A stretch of DNA of 64,000 nt from Clostridium tagluense. Lineage in GTDB: Bacteria; Bacillota; Clostridia; Clostridiales; Clostridiaceae. The notes beneath the pieces were generated by a model. That model saw only the letters and a program-made list of their open reading frames with translations, did not search any database and had not been told where the DNA came from. The stretch spans positions 32,813 to 96,812 of the forward strand of contig NZ_BHYK01000003.1 of NCBI RefSeq assembly GCF_003865095.1, written 5' to 3'. The translations under genes were made by a program, and so were the position numbers. Shown piece after piece: positions 16,832-26,558 of the stretch (position 1 is its first letter; the number at the start of each line of letters is the position of its first letter).

Positions 16832-17692
16832 TTACGAAAAAATACTGAAAATTTTCTTAAATAATCCTTCTATACCCATACCACTTGTCTTATCATTCAT
16901 ACCTTCAATTTTACTTGCAATACTATTTATATCCCGAGCGGACTCTGAAGTCGGATAACTTAGAATTACAGGTTGTTGAGCTCTTACTGCATAAGCTAAT
17001 TTTTTATCTTCACTTATTTTACCTAAATATTCTAATTTCATATCAAGAAATTTAGTAACAGCATTGTTAAACTTATTAAAAGTCATATTAGCTTCATTAT
17101 TATCTAAGGATCTATTCACTATAACTTTCGCAGAATCTTTAATTTTAAAATGCTTAACAGCCTTAAGTAGACTATATGCGTCTGTTAGTGAAGTAGGCTC
17201 TGGAGTTGTTACAATTATTAAATCCTCACAACAAGCAATGAAACCCAAAACACTTTTATTTACACCAGCACCAGTATCCATTATTATATAATCTAGTCCT
17301 GTTAAAGCAGTAAGTTTATTTAAAAATACATTCCTTTGAATTTCTGTCAAGTCCTCAACTTTCATAATAGCGGAACCTCCTGGAAGAAGTTTCACCCCAA
17401 ATGGTCCATTTATTACAACATCCTCAATTTCTTTACCATTGCTTATAACATCAAATACGTTATACCTTGAAGAGCATCCCATTATAATATCATCATTTCC
17501 CATGCCTATATCTGCATCAAAAATCATAACTTTCCTACCCATCTTTTGAAGTGCAATAGATAAATTAACTACTATATTACTTTTCCCCACTCCACCTTTA
17601 CCAGAGGTAACTGTTATAATTCTAGGCTTACTATCCAAACTATCAAGATTTTTCAATGCCATTTGTCTAAGTCCTTGTGCTTGGTCTAGCAT
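16832..17692 (-). CDS. flhG: flagellum site-determining MinD-like ATPase FlhG
   Basis: MinD/ParA-type ATPase (YlxH/FleN) that controls flagellar number and placement with FlhF. The deviant Walker A motif is TSGKGGVGKSN (residues 29-39), with the signature lysine; Walker B-like IMDTGAGVN follows near 135, and a C-terminal amphipathic segment (GLFKKIFSIF) could bind membrane. 286 residues is typical. It overlaps the end of flhF by 7 bp. Confidence 0.95.
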   Translation of the reverse strand: MLDQAQGLRQMALKNLDSLDSKPRIITVTSGKGGVGKSNIVVNLSIALQKMGRKVMIFDADIGMGNDDIIMGCSSRYNVFDVISNGKEIEDVVINGPFGVKLLPGGSAIMKVEDLTEIQRNVFLNKLTALTGLDYIIMDTGAGVNKSVLGFIACCEDLIIVTTPEPTSLTDAYSLLKAVKHFKIKDSAKVIVNRSLDNNEANMTFNKFNNAVTKFLDMKLEYLGKISEDKKLAYAVRAQQPVILSYPTSESARDINSIASKIEGMNDKTSGMGIEGLFKKIFSIFS

Positions 17693-18885
17693 ATAGTATC
17701 CTCTCCTAATATAAGACTAATAATTTTGTCATCGGATAACTCTTTAATATCATCAGGTACATTTTGACCAGTTGTCACAAAACTTAAGGGTTTTTGGGCA
17801 GTTTCTAATATATTAAGTATGGAACCATAAGTGGAAGTTTCGTCTAATTTAGTTACTATTATACTATTATAATTCAAAATTTGATATCCTTCAATAATAT
17901 ATTTAATATCTTTGTTCTTTGTTGTAGAACTTAGTACTAAATTGATGTTTTTTGTATCTGCTTTTTCAACAAAAGTTCGGAGTTCAGAGATTTGCATTTT
18001 GTTTTTACTACTTCTTCCAGTAGTATCAATTAATACTACCTCACATTCATTCATAGACTCTATAGCATCATCCATATCCTTCATATTGTATACTACTTTA
18101 AAAGGTATGTTCATAATATCAGCATAAGTTTTAAGCTGCTCAACTGCACCAATTCTGTAAGTATCTACAGTAATTAGTCCCACTTTTTTCTTCTCCACTA
18201 GTGCTAGCCTTCCTGCAAGTTTTGCAATAGTTGTAGTTTTCCCTACACCTGTTGGTCCTACCATAACTATTCTTCCTTGTAAACTCGGCTTAGTAACATG
18301 AATCATTTCTTTTAGCACAAGTTTCAATTTTTCATATTCACTAGTTTGCAGCTCATCTTTAGTTTTAAAATTTTCAATTTTCCTCATTATATTTACGATA
18401 ATTTCACTATCTACATCATTCTCTTCTAACATTTTTTCTATATCACTTTTATTATTTCCTGGGATATTATCACTGGTAAGCTTACTTATCATAGTTTTCA
18501 TTTGTTTCATTTCGCTCATTAGGTCAGTTGTGGAATCAATACTGTTAGCCTTTTTGTTAACAGTATTGCGCTCCTTTGCATACTCCGAATTTTTATGTAG
18601 GCTATTAACTTGTTTTTCAGGTTCCCTAGGATAGGCTTTAATTTCATTTTGCTGCTCCACAACTTTTTTAATTGCTTCGATGCTTTCTTTCACATCTTGA
18701 TTTTGCTCACTTATTTCATTTTCAATAGCTGCAGTAACTTCAATAATCTTGTGTGAAAATAATCCTTTTATTCCTGGTTTTCGAATTTTCCTTTGACTTA
18801 TAATTACAGCTTCCGAGCCTAGTTCATATCTTATTCTTGTCATGGCTTCGTTCATGTTATTCACTACATATCGTTTTATAATCAT
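17686..18885 (-). CDS. flhF: flagellar SRP-type GTPase FlhF
   Basis: SIMIBI GTPase that marks the site of flagellum assembly. The basic N-terminal B domain (1-100) leads to a linker, the N domain and the G domain, with G1 GPTGVGKTTT at 210-219, VGLITVDTYRIGAVEQLKTY, DTTGRS (G3) and TKLDE (G4). It overlaps flhA by 4 bp and flhG by 7 bp, in the conserved flhA-flhF-flhG order. Confidence 0.96.
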   Translation of the reverse strand: MIIKRYVVNNMNEAMTRIRYELGSEAVIISQRKIRKPGIKGLFSHKIIEVTAAIENEISEQNQDVKESIEAIKKVVEQQNEIKAYPREPEKQVNSLHKNSEYAKERNTVNKKANSIDSTTDLMSEMKQMKTMISKLTSDNIPGNNKSDIEKMLEENDVDSEIIVNIMRKIENFKTKDELQTSEYEKLKLVLKEMIHVTKPSLQGRIVMVGPTGVGKTTTIAKLAGRLALVEKKKVGLITVDTYRIGAVEQLKTYADIMNIPFKVVYNMKDMDDAIESMNECEVVLIDTTGRSSKNKMQISELRTFVEKADTKNINLVLSSTTKNKDIKYIIEGYQILNYNSIIVTKLDETSTYGSILNILETAQKPLSFVTTGQNVPDDIKELSDDKIISLILGEDTIC

Positions 18886-20948
18886 TGTAGAGTCACAACC
18901 CCTTCAGTTTTAATCTCAACTTCATTTGGTATCTCATTGAGAGAAAGCACGCAAATAGTAGGAAATACCATCTCAATTAATTTTCTAAAAGCTGGCCTTA
19001 TCTTTGGAGATACTAGTATTACTGGTTGATTATTATGAAAATAAATTGTGCTAATATTATTTTTAATAGAATTCAATATCTTACCTGTGGTACCCGGATC
19101 AACTGCTGGAAAAGATCCCTGTAGGGACTTTTGAATGTTACTTGAAATAATATTTTCAACTTCTGGTGAAAGCGTCATAATTGTTATACTTCCATTATCG
19201 TCAACTAGTCCATTACAGATACTTCTTCCCAGAGAAAAACGAACATATTCTGTTAATACTTCTAAATCCTTAGTTATTCTAGAATTATCCGCCAAAGACT
19301 CAAGTATTGTGACCATATCCTTTATAGCTACTCTTTCTTTAAGTAAACTTTGAAGAACCTTTTGAACCTCACCAATAGTCATAAGATCTGGTATTAATTC
19401 TTCTACTACAGTATTATATTTTTCTTTTACAGAATCAATTAATAGCTTAGTTTCCTGCCTGCCTAGGAGTTCAAATGCATGAGTTTTAATAGTTTCTGTT
19501 AAATGAGTGACCATTACAGTAGTTGGATCTACAACTGTTAGTCCCTTTATTTCTGCATCCTCTCTTTGATCATTATTTATCCACACTGCCGGCAGTCCAA
19601 AAGTGGGTTCAATTGTATTAATACCTTGTATATTAATATCTTCAGAACTAGGGTCAATACAAAGTAACATGCTTGGCATTAAATCACCTTTAATTATTAC
19701 AGTTCCACGAATTTTAACTACGTATTCATTTGTTTTAAGTTGCAAATTATCTTTAATTCTAATAGGTTGAACAACAATCCCCATTTCAAGGGCACATTGT
19801 CTTCTTACTGAAGCTATTCGTTGTAATAGGTCTCCTCCTGTAGCTTCATCTGCCAGAGGGATTAATCCATATCCTATTTCTATTTCCATAGGTTCCACAG
19901 AAATCAGACTCATTACATTTTCTGGTTCTCTGTTTTCAGTTTCAAAATTTTCTTGTTCATCATTTTCTATTCTCATAATTTTTTGATCTTTTTCATCCTT
20001 ATGCAAGAAATATGCACTGGTTGCCGTAGCAATGGATAGCAAAATAAAAACAAGATGAGGCATACCTGGAATAGCAGCCAAAACTAATAATACCACTGAT
20101 GCTAGGGCAATAACCTTTGGAAATGCTGTAAGTTGCGCCGTTACTTGAGTTCCTAAATTTGTAGTGCTACCAGACCGCGTAACTAGAATACCTGACGCAA
20201 CTGATATTAAAAGCGCCGGAATCTGGCCTACAAGACCATCACCTACTGTAAGGCGTACATAAGTAGTTGCAGCTTTTGCAATCGGCATTTTAAGCATCAG
20301 TACACCTATAATTATCCCACCAAAAATATTAATCATGGTAATAATTATACCAGCTATTGCATCTCCCTTTACAAATTTAGAAGCTCCATCCATTGCTCCA
20401 TAAAAACTAGCTTCATCCTGCAATTTTGTTCTTCTCGCTCTTGCCTCTTCTTCAGTTATAGCACCTGCATTCAAATCAGCATCAATACTCATCTGTTTAC
20501 CTGGCATAGCGTCTAGTGTAAATCTGGCAGAAACTTCAGAAACTCTACCTGCACCTGCTGTAATAACTATAAACTGTATAACAATTATTATTAAGAAAAT
20601 AATTATTCCAACTACATAATTACCTCCAACAACAAATTCACCAAAGGCCTCAATTATATCTCCTGCATAAGCCTCTGTTAATACTAGCCTTGTAGATGAA
20701 ATATTTAGCCCCAATCTTAAAAGTGTTGTAATAAGCAGTAATGTTGGAAAAACTGAAAATTGCAAAACTTCCGTTGTAAACATTGTTAATAGTAAAATTA
20801 CAACTGCTAGTGTAATATTCAGTGCAATTATTACATCAAGAAGCTTTGGTGGTAATGGAATTATTATCATTAAAATTATTCCCATTACGCCAAATGCTAC
20901 TAAAACATCCACATTATTTTTTATGTTAACTCTTACTTTTTCAGCCAC
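18882..20948 (-). CDS. flhA: flagellar export gate protein FlhA
   Basis: Inner-membrane ring of the flagellar type III export gate, 688 residues. Eight N-terminal helices include the conserved LLRLGLNISSTRLVL and the FHIPEP-region sequence DAMPGKQMSIDADLNAG followed by ARRTKLQDEASFYGAMDGA. The cytoplasmic domain starts near residue 330 and forms the substrate-docking ring. GTG start after GGAGGGTAATT. It couples proton flow to export and is indispensable for rod, hook and flagellin secretion. Confidence 0.97.
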   Translation of the reverse strand: MAEKVRVNIKNNVDVLVAFGVMGIILMIIIPLPPKLLDVIIALNITLAVVILLLTMFTTEVLQFSVFPTLLLITTLLRLGLNISSTRLVLTEAYAGDIIEAFGEFVVGGNYVVGIIIFLIIIVIQFIVITAGAGRVSEVSARFTLDAMPGKQMSIDADLNAGAITEEEARARRTKLQDEASFYGAMDGASKFVKGDAIAGIIITMINIFGGIIIGVLMLKMPIAKAATTYVRLTVGDGLVGQIPALLISVASGILVTRSGSTTNLGTQVTAQLTAFPKVIALASVVLLVLAAIPGMPHLVFILLSIATATSAYFLHKDEKDQKIMRIENDEQENFETENREPENVMSLISVEPMEIEIGYGLIPLADEATGGDLLQRIASVRRQCALEMGIVVQPIRIKDNLQLKTNEYVVKIRGTVIIKGDLMPSMLLCIDPSSEDINIQGINTIEPTFGLPAVWINNDQREDAEIKGLTVVDPTTVMVTHLTETIKTHAFELLGRQETKLLIDSVKEKYNTVVEELIPDLMTIGEVQKVLQSLLKERVAIKDMVTILESLADNSRITKDLEVLTEYVRFSLGRSICNGLVDDNGSITIMTLSPEVENIISSNIQKSLQGSFPAVDPGTTGKILNSIKNNISTIYFHNNQPVILVSPKIRPAFRKLIEMVFPTICVLSLNEIPNEVEIKTEGVVTLQ

Positions 20949-20960
20949 AATTACCCTCCA

Positions 20961-22799
20961 CTACTTTCTTTTCTTTAATTTGTATACCAGTGCCAATATC
21001 TCCGCCACAGCTCCATACATTTCCGTTGGAATTTCTGAGCCTATATCTAATTCTTTATATATTAACCTTGCTAGTGGTTTATTTTCAATAATTGGGATAT
21101 CATTTTCTTTAGCAACTTCTTTTATTTTTATAGCCACATTATCTGCACCAATAGCCACAACTATTGGTGCCCCTTCGCCTCCCTGCTCATATTTAATAGC
21201 AATAGCTAGATGAGTAGGGTTTGTGATAACCACAGTAGCATCGGGAACTGATTGCATCATTCTACTTGATGCCATTTCTCTTTGCTTTTGCCTAATTTTC
21301 GATTTAATTTGTGGGTCTCCTTCTTGTTGTTTATATTCTTCTTTAACTTCCTGCATACTCATTTTAAGTTCTTTATTATGCTTATATTTTTGGTATGCAA
21401 AATCAATTACAGATATTATAAGCATAATTATGGCGATTTTAAAAAATATGTCTATTACCAATTTTCCAAAAACAACTAAAATGGCCTCTATTTTCAGACT
21501 TCCATAATTCATCATTTGTAAATAATTGTCTTTGATAAAATTGTAAGCTACTATTCCTATGGTGGTAACTATAGCTAAATTTTTCAGTAAATCCACCAGG
21601 GATCTTGTAGAAAAAATTTTCTTAAATCCACTTATAGGACTTAGTTTTTTTAAATCAGGTTTAAGTGGTTCACCAGTAAGTATAAAACCAGATTGCATCA
21701 AACTTGCCACCACTCCCATTATCATAATAGGCACCATAATTGGTAAAAGCAAAAGCCCAAATTTTATTATAGAAACAAAAAGCACCGTTCTAAAAGTTTC
21801 CTCAGTAACAATCAATGTTAAATAATTTTCTAAAAAAATAATCATTACACCTTTTAATGTATCTAATATATAGGCACCGAGCATTATGAGTAAAAGTGTT
21901 GAGGTGAGTAGTGTAACGGTAGATGATAATTCCTTACTCTTTGCTACTTGACCCTTTTTCTTTGAATCACTTTTCTTTTTGGGAGTAGCTTCTTCGGTTT
22001 TTTCACCGCTATCCGATGAGGCAAAAATTAGCAAGGGTATTACCTTATAGAAAGCTTTAATTATATCTGGAATAGTGTAAAAAGAATTTACTATTAATTT
22101 TATGACAATAGGTAGTACTAAAGCAAAACAACTGAGTCCTACTAGTATTTTTATTGGCATACCTAAAATCATAACATTTAATTGTGGTACAGTTCTTGAC
22201 ACTAGTCCCATAGCTAAATCCGTTATAATAATTATCAAAATAATTGGTATTGCTATTTTAAATCCAAGTGTAAAAAATTCTATAAAAATTTTCACCATCA
22301 TCATAGCTGTTCCTTGTGAAAGTATAAACTTTCCAATATTAACAACGTTAAAAGAATCAATAATAGCCCTTATCAGCATATGATGGCCATCTACAACAAA
22401 AAACATTACCATGCTTACCCAGTAAAGTAACCTTCCAAGCAGTGTAACATTCTCATTAGATATAGGATCAAACATGCTCATCATGGAAAACCCAACTTGG
22501 AAATCCATAAGCTGACCTGCCATCTGCGCTGAGAAAAAACAAAACTTTGTTATGTATCCTAATGCGAGTCCAGTAATAACCTCATCTATACAGAATTTTA
22601 TGAGTCCAGTGTTATTCGTAATTAAGCTTACATTTGCATAATTAACGCCTGGCAAAATCAGAAAAGTAAAAACAACACAAAATCCAACTTTAACCATTGC
22701 AGGAGTACCCTTAGGAAAGAAAATTGGTATACCCATAACGAAGGCTGATACTCGCAGTAGCACCATTATAAAGCCTAAATAATAAGCTGTATTAATCAA
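20961..22799 (-). CDS. fused flagellar export proteins FliR-FlhB
   Basis: 612-residue fusion of two export-gate components. Residues 1 to about 250 are FliR (MINTAYYLGFIMVLLRVSAF; six helices), directly followed by FlhB beginning at SSDSGEKTEEATPKKKSDSK. The FlhB autocleavage motif is present in VVITNPTHLAIAIKY, so the specificity switch from rod/hook to filament substrates should work. The fusion is in frame without a stop and is known in clostridia; in most bacteria fliR and flhB are separate. TTG start after GGTGGAG. It lies between fliQ and flhA as the separate genes would. Confidence 0.95.
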   Translation of the reverse strand: MINTAYYLGFIMVLLRVSAFVMGIPIFFPKGTPAMVKVGFCVVFTFLILPGVNYANVSLITNNTGLIKFCIDEVITGLALGYITKFCFFSAQMAGQLMDFQVGFSMMSMFDPISNENVTLLGRLLYWVSMVMFFVVDGHHMLIRAIIDSFNVVNIGKFILSQGTAMMMVKIFIEFFTLGFKIAIPIILIIIITDLAMGLVSRTVPQLNVMILGMPIKILVGLSCFALVLPIVIKLIVNSFYTIPDIIKAFYKVIPLLIFASSDSGEKTEEATPKKKSDSKKKGQVAKSKELSSTVTLLTSTLLLIMLGAYILDTLKGVMIIFLENYLTLIVTEETFRTVLFVSIIKFGLLLLPIMVPIMIMGVVASLMQSGFILTGEPLKPDLKKLSPISGFKKIFSTRSLVDLLKNLAIVTTIGIVAYNFIKDNYLQMMNYGSLKIEAILVVFGKLVIDIFFKIAIIMLIISVIDFAYQKYKHNKELKMSMQEVKEEYKQQEGDPQIKSKIRQKQREMASSRMMQSVPDATVVITNPTHLAIAIKYEQGGEGAPIVVAIGADNVAIKIKEVAKENDIPIIENKPLARLIYKELDIGSEIPTEMYGAVAEILALVYKLKKRK

Positions 22800-22810
22800 T
22801 ATATCTCCAC

Positions 22811-23080
22811 CTAACCTCCCATATTAGCAATAAGTTCAAAAATTCTAGTTGTAAAATCAACTAAAATGTGAAGCATCCAACTACCCATTAATAAGCCAAT
22901 TAGTGCTGCTGCAAGTAATTTTGGCACAAAGGTTAATGTTTGCTCCTGGATTTGAGTAGTAGCTTGAAATATACTTATTATTAACCCTACTAAAGTTGCT
23001 ACAAGTAGTATAGGAGCCGATACCAATATTGCAGTTTGAATAGCATCTTTCATTATAGATAACACAATATTCTCAGTCAT
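22811..23080 (-). CDS. fliQ: flagellar export protein FliQ
   Basis: 89-residue two-helix membrane protein of the FliPQR export core. MKDAIQTAILVSAPILLVAT forms the first helix and PKLLAAALIGLLMGSWM the second, with the conserved polar loop QATTQIQEQTLTFVPK between them. Length and gene order (fliP-fliQ-fliR) are standard. Confidence 0.96.
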   Translation of the reverse strand: MTENIVLSIMKDAIQTAILVSAPILLVATLVGLIISIFQATTQIQEQTLTFVPKLLAAALIGLLMGSWMLHILVDFTTRIFELIANMGG

Positions 23081-23090
23081 TTAATTCACC

Positions 23091-23921
23091 TCAACTAAAA
23101 CTCATAATTAACGATTTTACAAGCAGATTCCAACCATCTACCATAATGAATAACAATAATTTAAATGGGAGAGAAATCATAACTGGTGGTAACATCATCA
23201 TTCCCATAGCCATAAGAACACTACCCGTAACAATATCAATTATAATAAAAGGGATAAATAATAAAAATCCCATTTCGAAAGCTCGCCTTAGTTCACTTAT
23301 TATAAAAGAAGGTACCACTGCATATAGAGGTACTTTATCATAGGTAAGTTTAGGCTTTCCTTTGCTCATTACCACTTTGCCCTTTGCATCAACTTCATTT
23401 TTAACTGTATCTTCTAATTTTCCCACCTCTAAAAAAAGTTTTAAGTCCTTAGCTCTGGTCTGTTTTAACATAAAATCCCTCATTGGTTTAGATCCTTTAT
23501 CAATGGCAACAGATTGAGTTATTTTATTATTCAAATAGGGAGTTAAAGCCTCCTTATTGACTTTTGTAAAGGTTGGTGCCATAGTAAAAAATGTTAAAAA
23601 TAGAGCTAGTCCAATTATAACCTCTTTTGGTATTGCCTGTTGGACACCAATAGCACTTTTAAATAAGGATAGTACTATAATTATCCTTACAAAACTGGTA
23701 GTCATTATAATAATTGAAGGAAGTAAGGTAAGTACAGTAAGAGCCATTAACAGCTTAATATTATCTACATAATCCGTCGGAGTAGTGGCTTTATCAATAG
23801 AAAGATTAATTTTTGGTATTGGTAATGTTTGTGGAGCAGCATTTACTACTTTTATTGTAACAATCCCCACTATTACCATAATCAAAGCAAAAATAATCAG
23901 GTTTTTATTTTTTATTTTCAT
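23091..23921 (-). CDS. fliP: flagellar export protein FliP
   Basis: Central subunit of the FliPQR export channel. It has a cleavable-looking N-terminal segment (LIIFALIMVIVGIVTIKVVNA), then MTSFVRIIIVLSLFKSAIG, the family motif GIVxQ..P as GVQQAIPKEVIIGLALFLTF, and C-terminal helices with FEMGFLLFIPFIIIDIVTGS and MGMMMLPPVMISLPFKLLLF. I prefer the start at 23921 (AAGGG at good spacing) to an in-frame GTG at 23930. It overlaps fliO by 17 bp. Confidence 0.96.
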   Translation of the reverse strand: MKIKNKNLIIFALIMVIVGIVTIKVVNAAPQTLPIPKINLSIDKATTPTDYVDNIKLLMALTVLTLLPSIIIMTTSFVRIIIVLSLFKSAIGVQQAIPKEVIIGLALFLTFFTMAPTFTKVNKEALTPYLNNKITQSVAIDKGSKPMRDFMLKQTRAKDLKLFLEVGKLEDTVKNEVDAKGKVVMSKGKPKLTYDKVPLYAVVPSFIISELRRAFEMGFLLFIPFIIIDIVTGSVLMAMGMMMLPPVMISLPFKLLLFIMVDGWNLLVKSLIMSFS

Positions 23922-24270
23922 CTTTAGCACCCTTTTTCATAATATGTTTTTTGAATAGTTCCTTCATGTCATCATACTGAGGTAGCTCTTTAATATTTTC
24001 AATTGTACTAACCTCTTCCTTTGGCAACTCAAATAAAATATTAATTTCCTTGGAACTAGAAGAAACTGCATAGGCTTTTTCTCCGATTTTTACAACTATA
24101 ATGCTATTATCCTTAGATAGAGCAATCCGGTCTATTACTTTCATATATCTACCATTTTGCAATTTTTGAAGTTTATTACCACCATATTTTAAAGATAAAT
24201 ATAATAAAAGTAATATGAAAGGTAAAAATATTAATATTTTTAAAAGTAATGTCCAAAATTCTAAATCCAT
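23905..24270 (-). CDS. fliO: flagellar biosynthetic protein FliO/FliZ
   Basis: 121-residue protein with one N-terminal membrane helix (LLLKILIFLPFILLLLYLSL) and a small cytoplasmic domain containing MKVIDRIALSKDNSIIVVKI, the FliO core. FliO assists assembly of the FliP ring. It lies between fliL and fliP as expected; the charged C-terminus overlaps fliP. Confidence 0.88.
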   Translation of the reverse strand: MDLEFWTLLLKILIFLPFILLLLYLSLKYGGNKLQKLQNGRYMKVIDRIALSKDNSIIVVKIGEKAYAVSSSSKEINILFELPKEEVSTIENIKELPQYDDMKELFKKHIMKKGAKDENKK

Positions 24271-24281
24271 GATTCTATCAC

Positions 24282-24746
24282 CTACTGTACCAATATATCG
24301 TTAAAATATATATGGGATGCTTTTCCTTTTGTTAAAATAGGATCTATACTTTTAATTAGCTGATTCTTTATAGCATCAACGCCTGTTGCACTAAAGTCCG
24401 TAGTTTTTTTTGATCTAAGAGCCGCAATGACTACATCCCTAATTATGGGTGTTTTTGCTGTTAGTTCTGCTTCTAACTCCTTATTTTCTTCATACCCAAT
24501 AACAACCTTCACCTTTAGATAACGCTTTCCATCCTCATCCATTAAATTCACTAAAAATTCCTCCAATGGGAAAGTTATTTCATTACTTTCCACAACTTTA
24601 ACTACTGTGGTCTTGGCACCTGAACCTTTTTGACCCACTATATACGCAGCTGCGGCTGCACCGCCTACTACAATTAATACTAATAGAATTATAATAATTA
24701 TTTTTAAACTATTTCCTTTTTTTGGTTTTTGTGTTTTTTCGCTCAT
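24282..24746 (-). CDS. fliL: flagellar basal body-associated protein FliL
   Basis: 154-residue single-pass protein that associates with the stator. The N-terminus is basic (MSEKTQKPKKGNSLK), then a membrane helix (IIIIILLVLIVVGGAAAAAY) and an extracytoplasmic FliL domain with FPLEEFLVNLMDEDGKRYLK. It overlaps motB by 4 bp, so stator and FliL are translationally coupled. Confidence 0.94.
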   Translation of the reverse strand: MSEKTQKPKKGNSLKIIIIILLVLIVVGGAAAAAYIVGQKGSGAKTTVVKVVESNEITFPLEEFLVNLMDEDGKRYLKVKVVIGYEENKELEAELTAKTPIIRDVVIAALRSKKTTDFSATGVDAIKNQLIKSIDPILTKGKASHIYFNDILVQ

Positions 24747-25477
24747 TTTTTAGTAGCCTCCTTTTCACTTGCAACAATTAATATATTTACTCTTCTATTT
24801 AATGCTCTGTTTGTTTCATTAATATTTGGTACAATAGGTTGATATTCAGCGCAAGCAATAGATTTAAATCGCGCAGGATAGGGTTGCTTCTTAACTGTTA
24901 CAAAATATTCAAGCACATTTAAGGCTCTAGCAGAGGATAATTGCCAGTTGTTTTTATATTCAAAATTGCTAATTGGTAAACTATCCGTATGTCCCTCTAT
25001 TACAATATCATTAGGAAGAGTAGATATTAGACCATTTATTGAATTTAACACTGGCTTACTATTATCTATAATTTCTGCTTTTCCACTTTGGAACAAAATA
25101 TTTGCCTTAAGTTGAATAATAACTCCCCTGCTATCAGATTTTATCACTACCGTACCCTCTAGTTTTTGCTTTTTTATAAAGCTTTGAACCTTTTCATATA
25201 TGTCTTGTGTATCTTTACTTGGTGTTGTGGTTGGCATTGGTTCCCCAACTAATGGAACTTCTCCATTTTTTACATTGAACTCTAAGATACTAGTTCCAGT
25301 TTCACCTGTTAGTACTGATTGAAGTGAGGATGCAATTTGTTTGAACTTAGCTGCATCAACTGTGGAAAAAGAATATAATAATACAAAAAAAGTAAGAAGA
25401 AGTGTCATTGTATCTGCAAAGGTAGCTAGCCAAGCATCCGTTCGCATCTCATCTCCACCATTTTTTTTTCTAGACAT
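24743..25477 (-). CDS. motB: flagellar motor stator protein MotB
   Basis: Stator B subunit, 244 residues. The single helix carries the essential ion-binding aspartate (WLATFADTMTLLLTFFVLLY, Asp22). A plug/linker follows and then the OmpA-like peptidoglycan-binding domain with IEGHTDSLPI and LNRRVNILI. It overlaps motA by 8 bp. Whether the ion is H+ or Na+ cannot be read with confidence. Confidence 0.95.
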   Translation of the reverse strand: MSRKKNGGDEMRTDAWLATFADTMTLLLTFFVLLYSFSTVDAAKFKQIASSLQSVLTGETGTSILEFNVKNGEVPLVGEPMPTTTPSKDTQDIYEKVQSFIKKQKLEGTVVIKSDSRGVIIQLKANILFQSGKAEIIDNSKPVLNSINGLISTLPNDIVIEGHTDSLPISNFEYKNNWQLSSARALNVLEYFVTVKKQPYPARFKSIACAEYQPIVPNINETNRALNRRVNILIVASEKEATKK

Positions 25478-26282
25478 TATCTGTCACCCTAGCTGCTTTA
25501 GCTTGCTCCGCAGTAAATTTAGCTCTGTCAACTGGTGATAAGTATGATGTCAATTTTTCTTCAACAATCCTTGGATTTACCCCGGATTGAATTGCAAGTA
25601 TTCCCTCAAGCATCATTTCCCGATTATTTACTTCAATACTAGATTTATAATTTAGATTTTGTGCCATAGGAACCAATATTAAGTTTGCCAGTAGTGCTCC
25701 ATAGAATGTAGTTATTAATGCTTTTCCCATACCAGAAGCTAGGGCTGAGGAATCACTTAGATTTGCAAGCATTTGTATAAGTCCTATAAGGGTACCAAGC
25801 ATACCAAAAGCTGGTGCATAAGCTGCCCAAGCTTTTAACATATTCGCTCCATCGCTATGACGTCGCTCCATCTCTCCTATTTCTAGTTCCATAATATCCT
25901 TTATTGCTTCAGGTTCAAGACCATCCACCACCATTTGGAGCCCTTTTTTTAAAAACTCATTAGTTAATTGTACCATTTCATCTTCAAGGGATAAAAGTCC
26001 CTCTTTTCTTGCTTTTTTAGATAGTGTTGTAAAGCTATTAATAATCTCAGAGCTAGATGCTGTACTCTCTTTAAAAGATTGTATAATGACCTTAAACACT
26101 TTATTCATAGCTCCAATAGGATAAGCTATTAGCAGTGCAGCAAAGGATCCCCCTACTGTAATTGCTATTGAAGCAGGATCATAAAATATTTTTAAACTAG
26201 TTCCACCAGATGCCATCCCCCATAAAGTTAAACCAAACCCAATTACAATTCCAATACTGGTCAAAAAATCATGTTTTTTCAT
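25470..26282 (-). CDS. motA: flagellar motor stator protein MotA
   Basis: Stator A subunit, 270 residues, four helices. ASIAITVGGSFAALLIAYP is helix 2; the large cytoplasmic loop holds the charged rotor-contact region (KKGLQMVVDGLEPEAIKDIM); PAFGMLGTLIGLIQML is helix 3 with the conserved proline; helix 4 follows at ALITTFYGALLANLILVP. In this operon motAB lie between flbD and fliL, so the stator is made with the basal body. Confidence 0.96.
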   Translation of the reverse strand: MKKHDFLTSIGIVIGFGLTLWGMASGGTSLKIFYDPASIAITVGGSFAALLIAYPIGAMNKVFKVIIQSFKESTASSSEIINSFTTLSKKARKEGLLSLEDEMVQLTNEFLKKGLQMVVDGLEPEAIKDIMELEIGEMERRHSDGANMLKAWAAYAPAFGMLGTLIGLIQMLANLSDSSALASGMGKALITTFYGALLANLILVPMAQNLNYKSSIEVNNREMMLEGILAIQSGVNPRIVEEKLTSYLSPVDRAKFTAEQAKAARVTDNV

Positions 26283-26293
26283 GCCACTGCCCC

Positions 26294-26485
26294 CTATACC
26301 TTACCAGTAAATATCCTGTTCTTATATTTTATTATTTTATCAATTACTGCCTCTGTGCTCTCAAGTACAATATACCTCTTGCCGTTTACTAAAGTTATTA
26401 ATGTTTCTGGCATTGTTTCAATTTTTTCTATAACTTCAGCATTTAATATAAATTCTTCTTTGTTTAAGCCTGTAAGTTTTATCAT
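26294..26485 (-). CDS. flbD: FlbD family flagellar protein
   Basis: 63-residue protein, the usual FlbD/SwrD size, starting MIKLTGLNKEEFILNAEVIE and containing ETMPETLITLVNGKRYIVLE. B. subtilis SwrD, from the same position after flgE, raises flagellar power by supporting the stator, which fits its place just before motA here. Small beta-rich protein with no membrane segment. Confidence 0.9.
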   Translation of the reverse strand: MIKLTGLNKEEFILNAEVIEKIETMPETLITLVNGKRYIVLESTEAVIDKIIKYKNRIFTGKV

Positions 26486-26558
26486 GGGAACCTCCTATGA
26501 TTTACGATTTACAATCCAGTATTATAAGCTATAATTCAAAAATAACTAAAATTAAATG

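Noticed and set aside
20923..22383. Plus-strand open frames across fliR-flhB, flhA and other flagellar genes
   Set aside because: They are antisense frames of strong minus-strand genes, without ribosome sites or recognisable domains.
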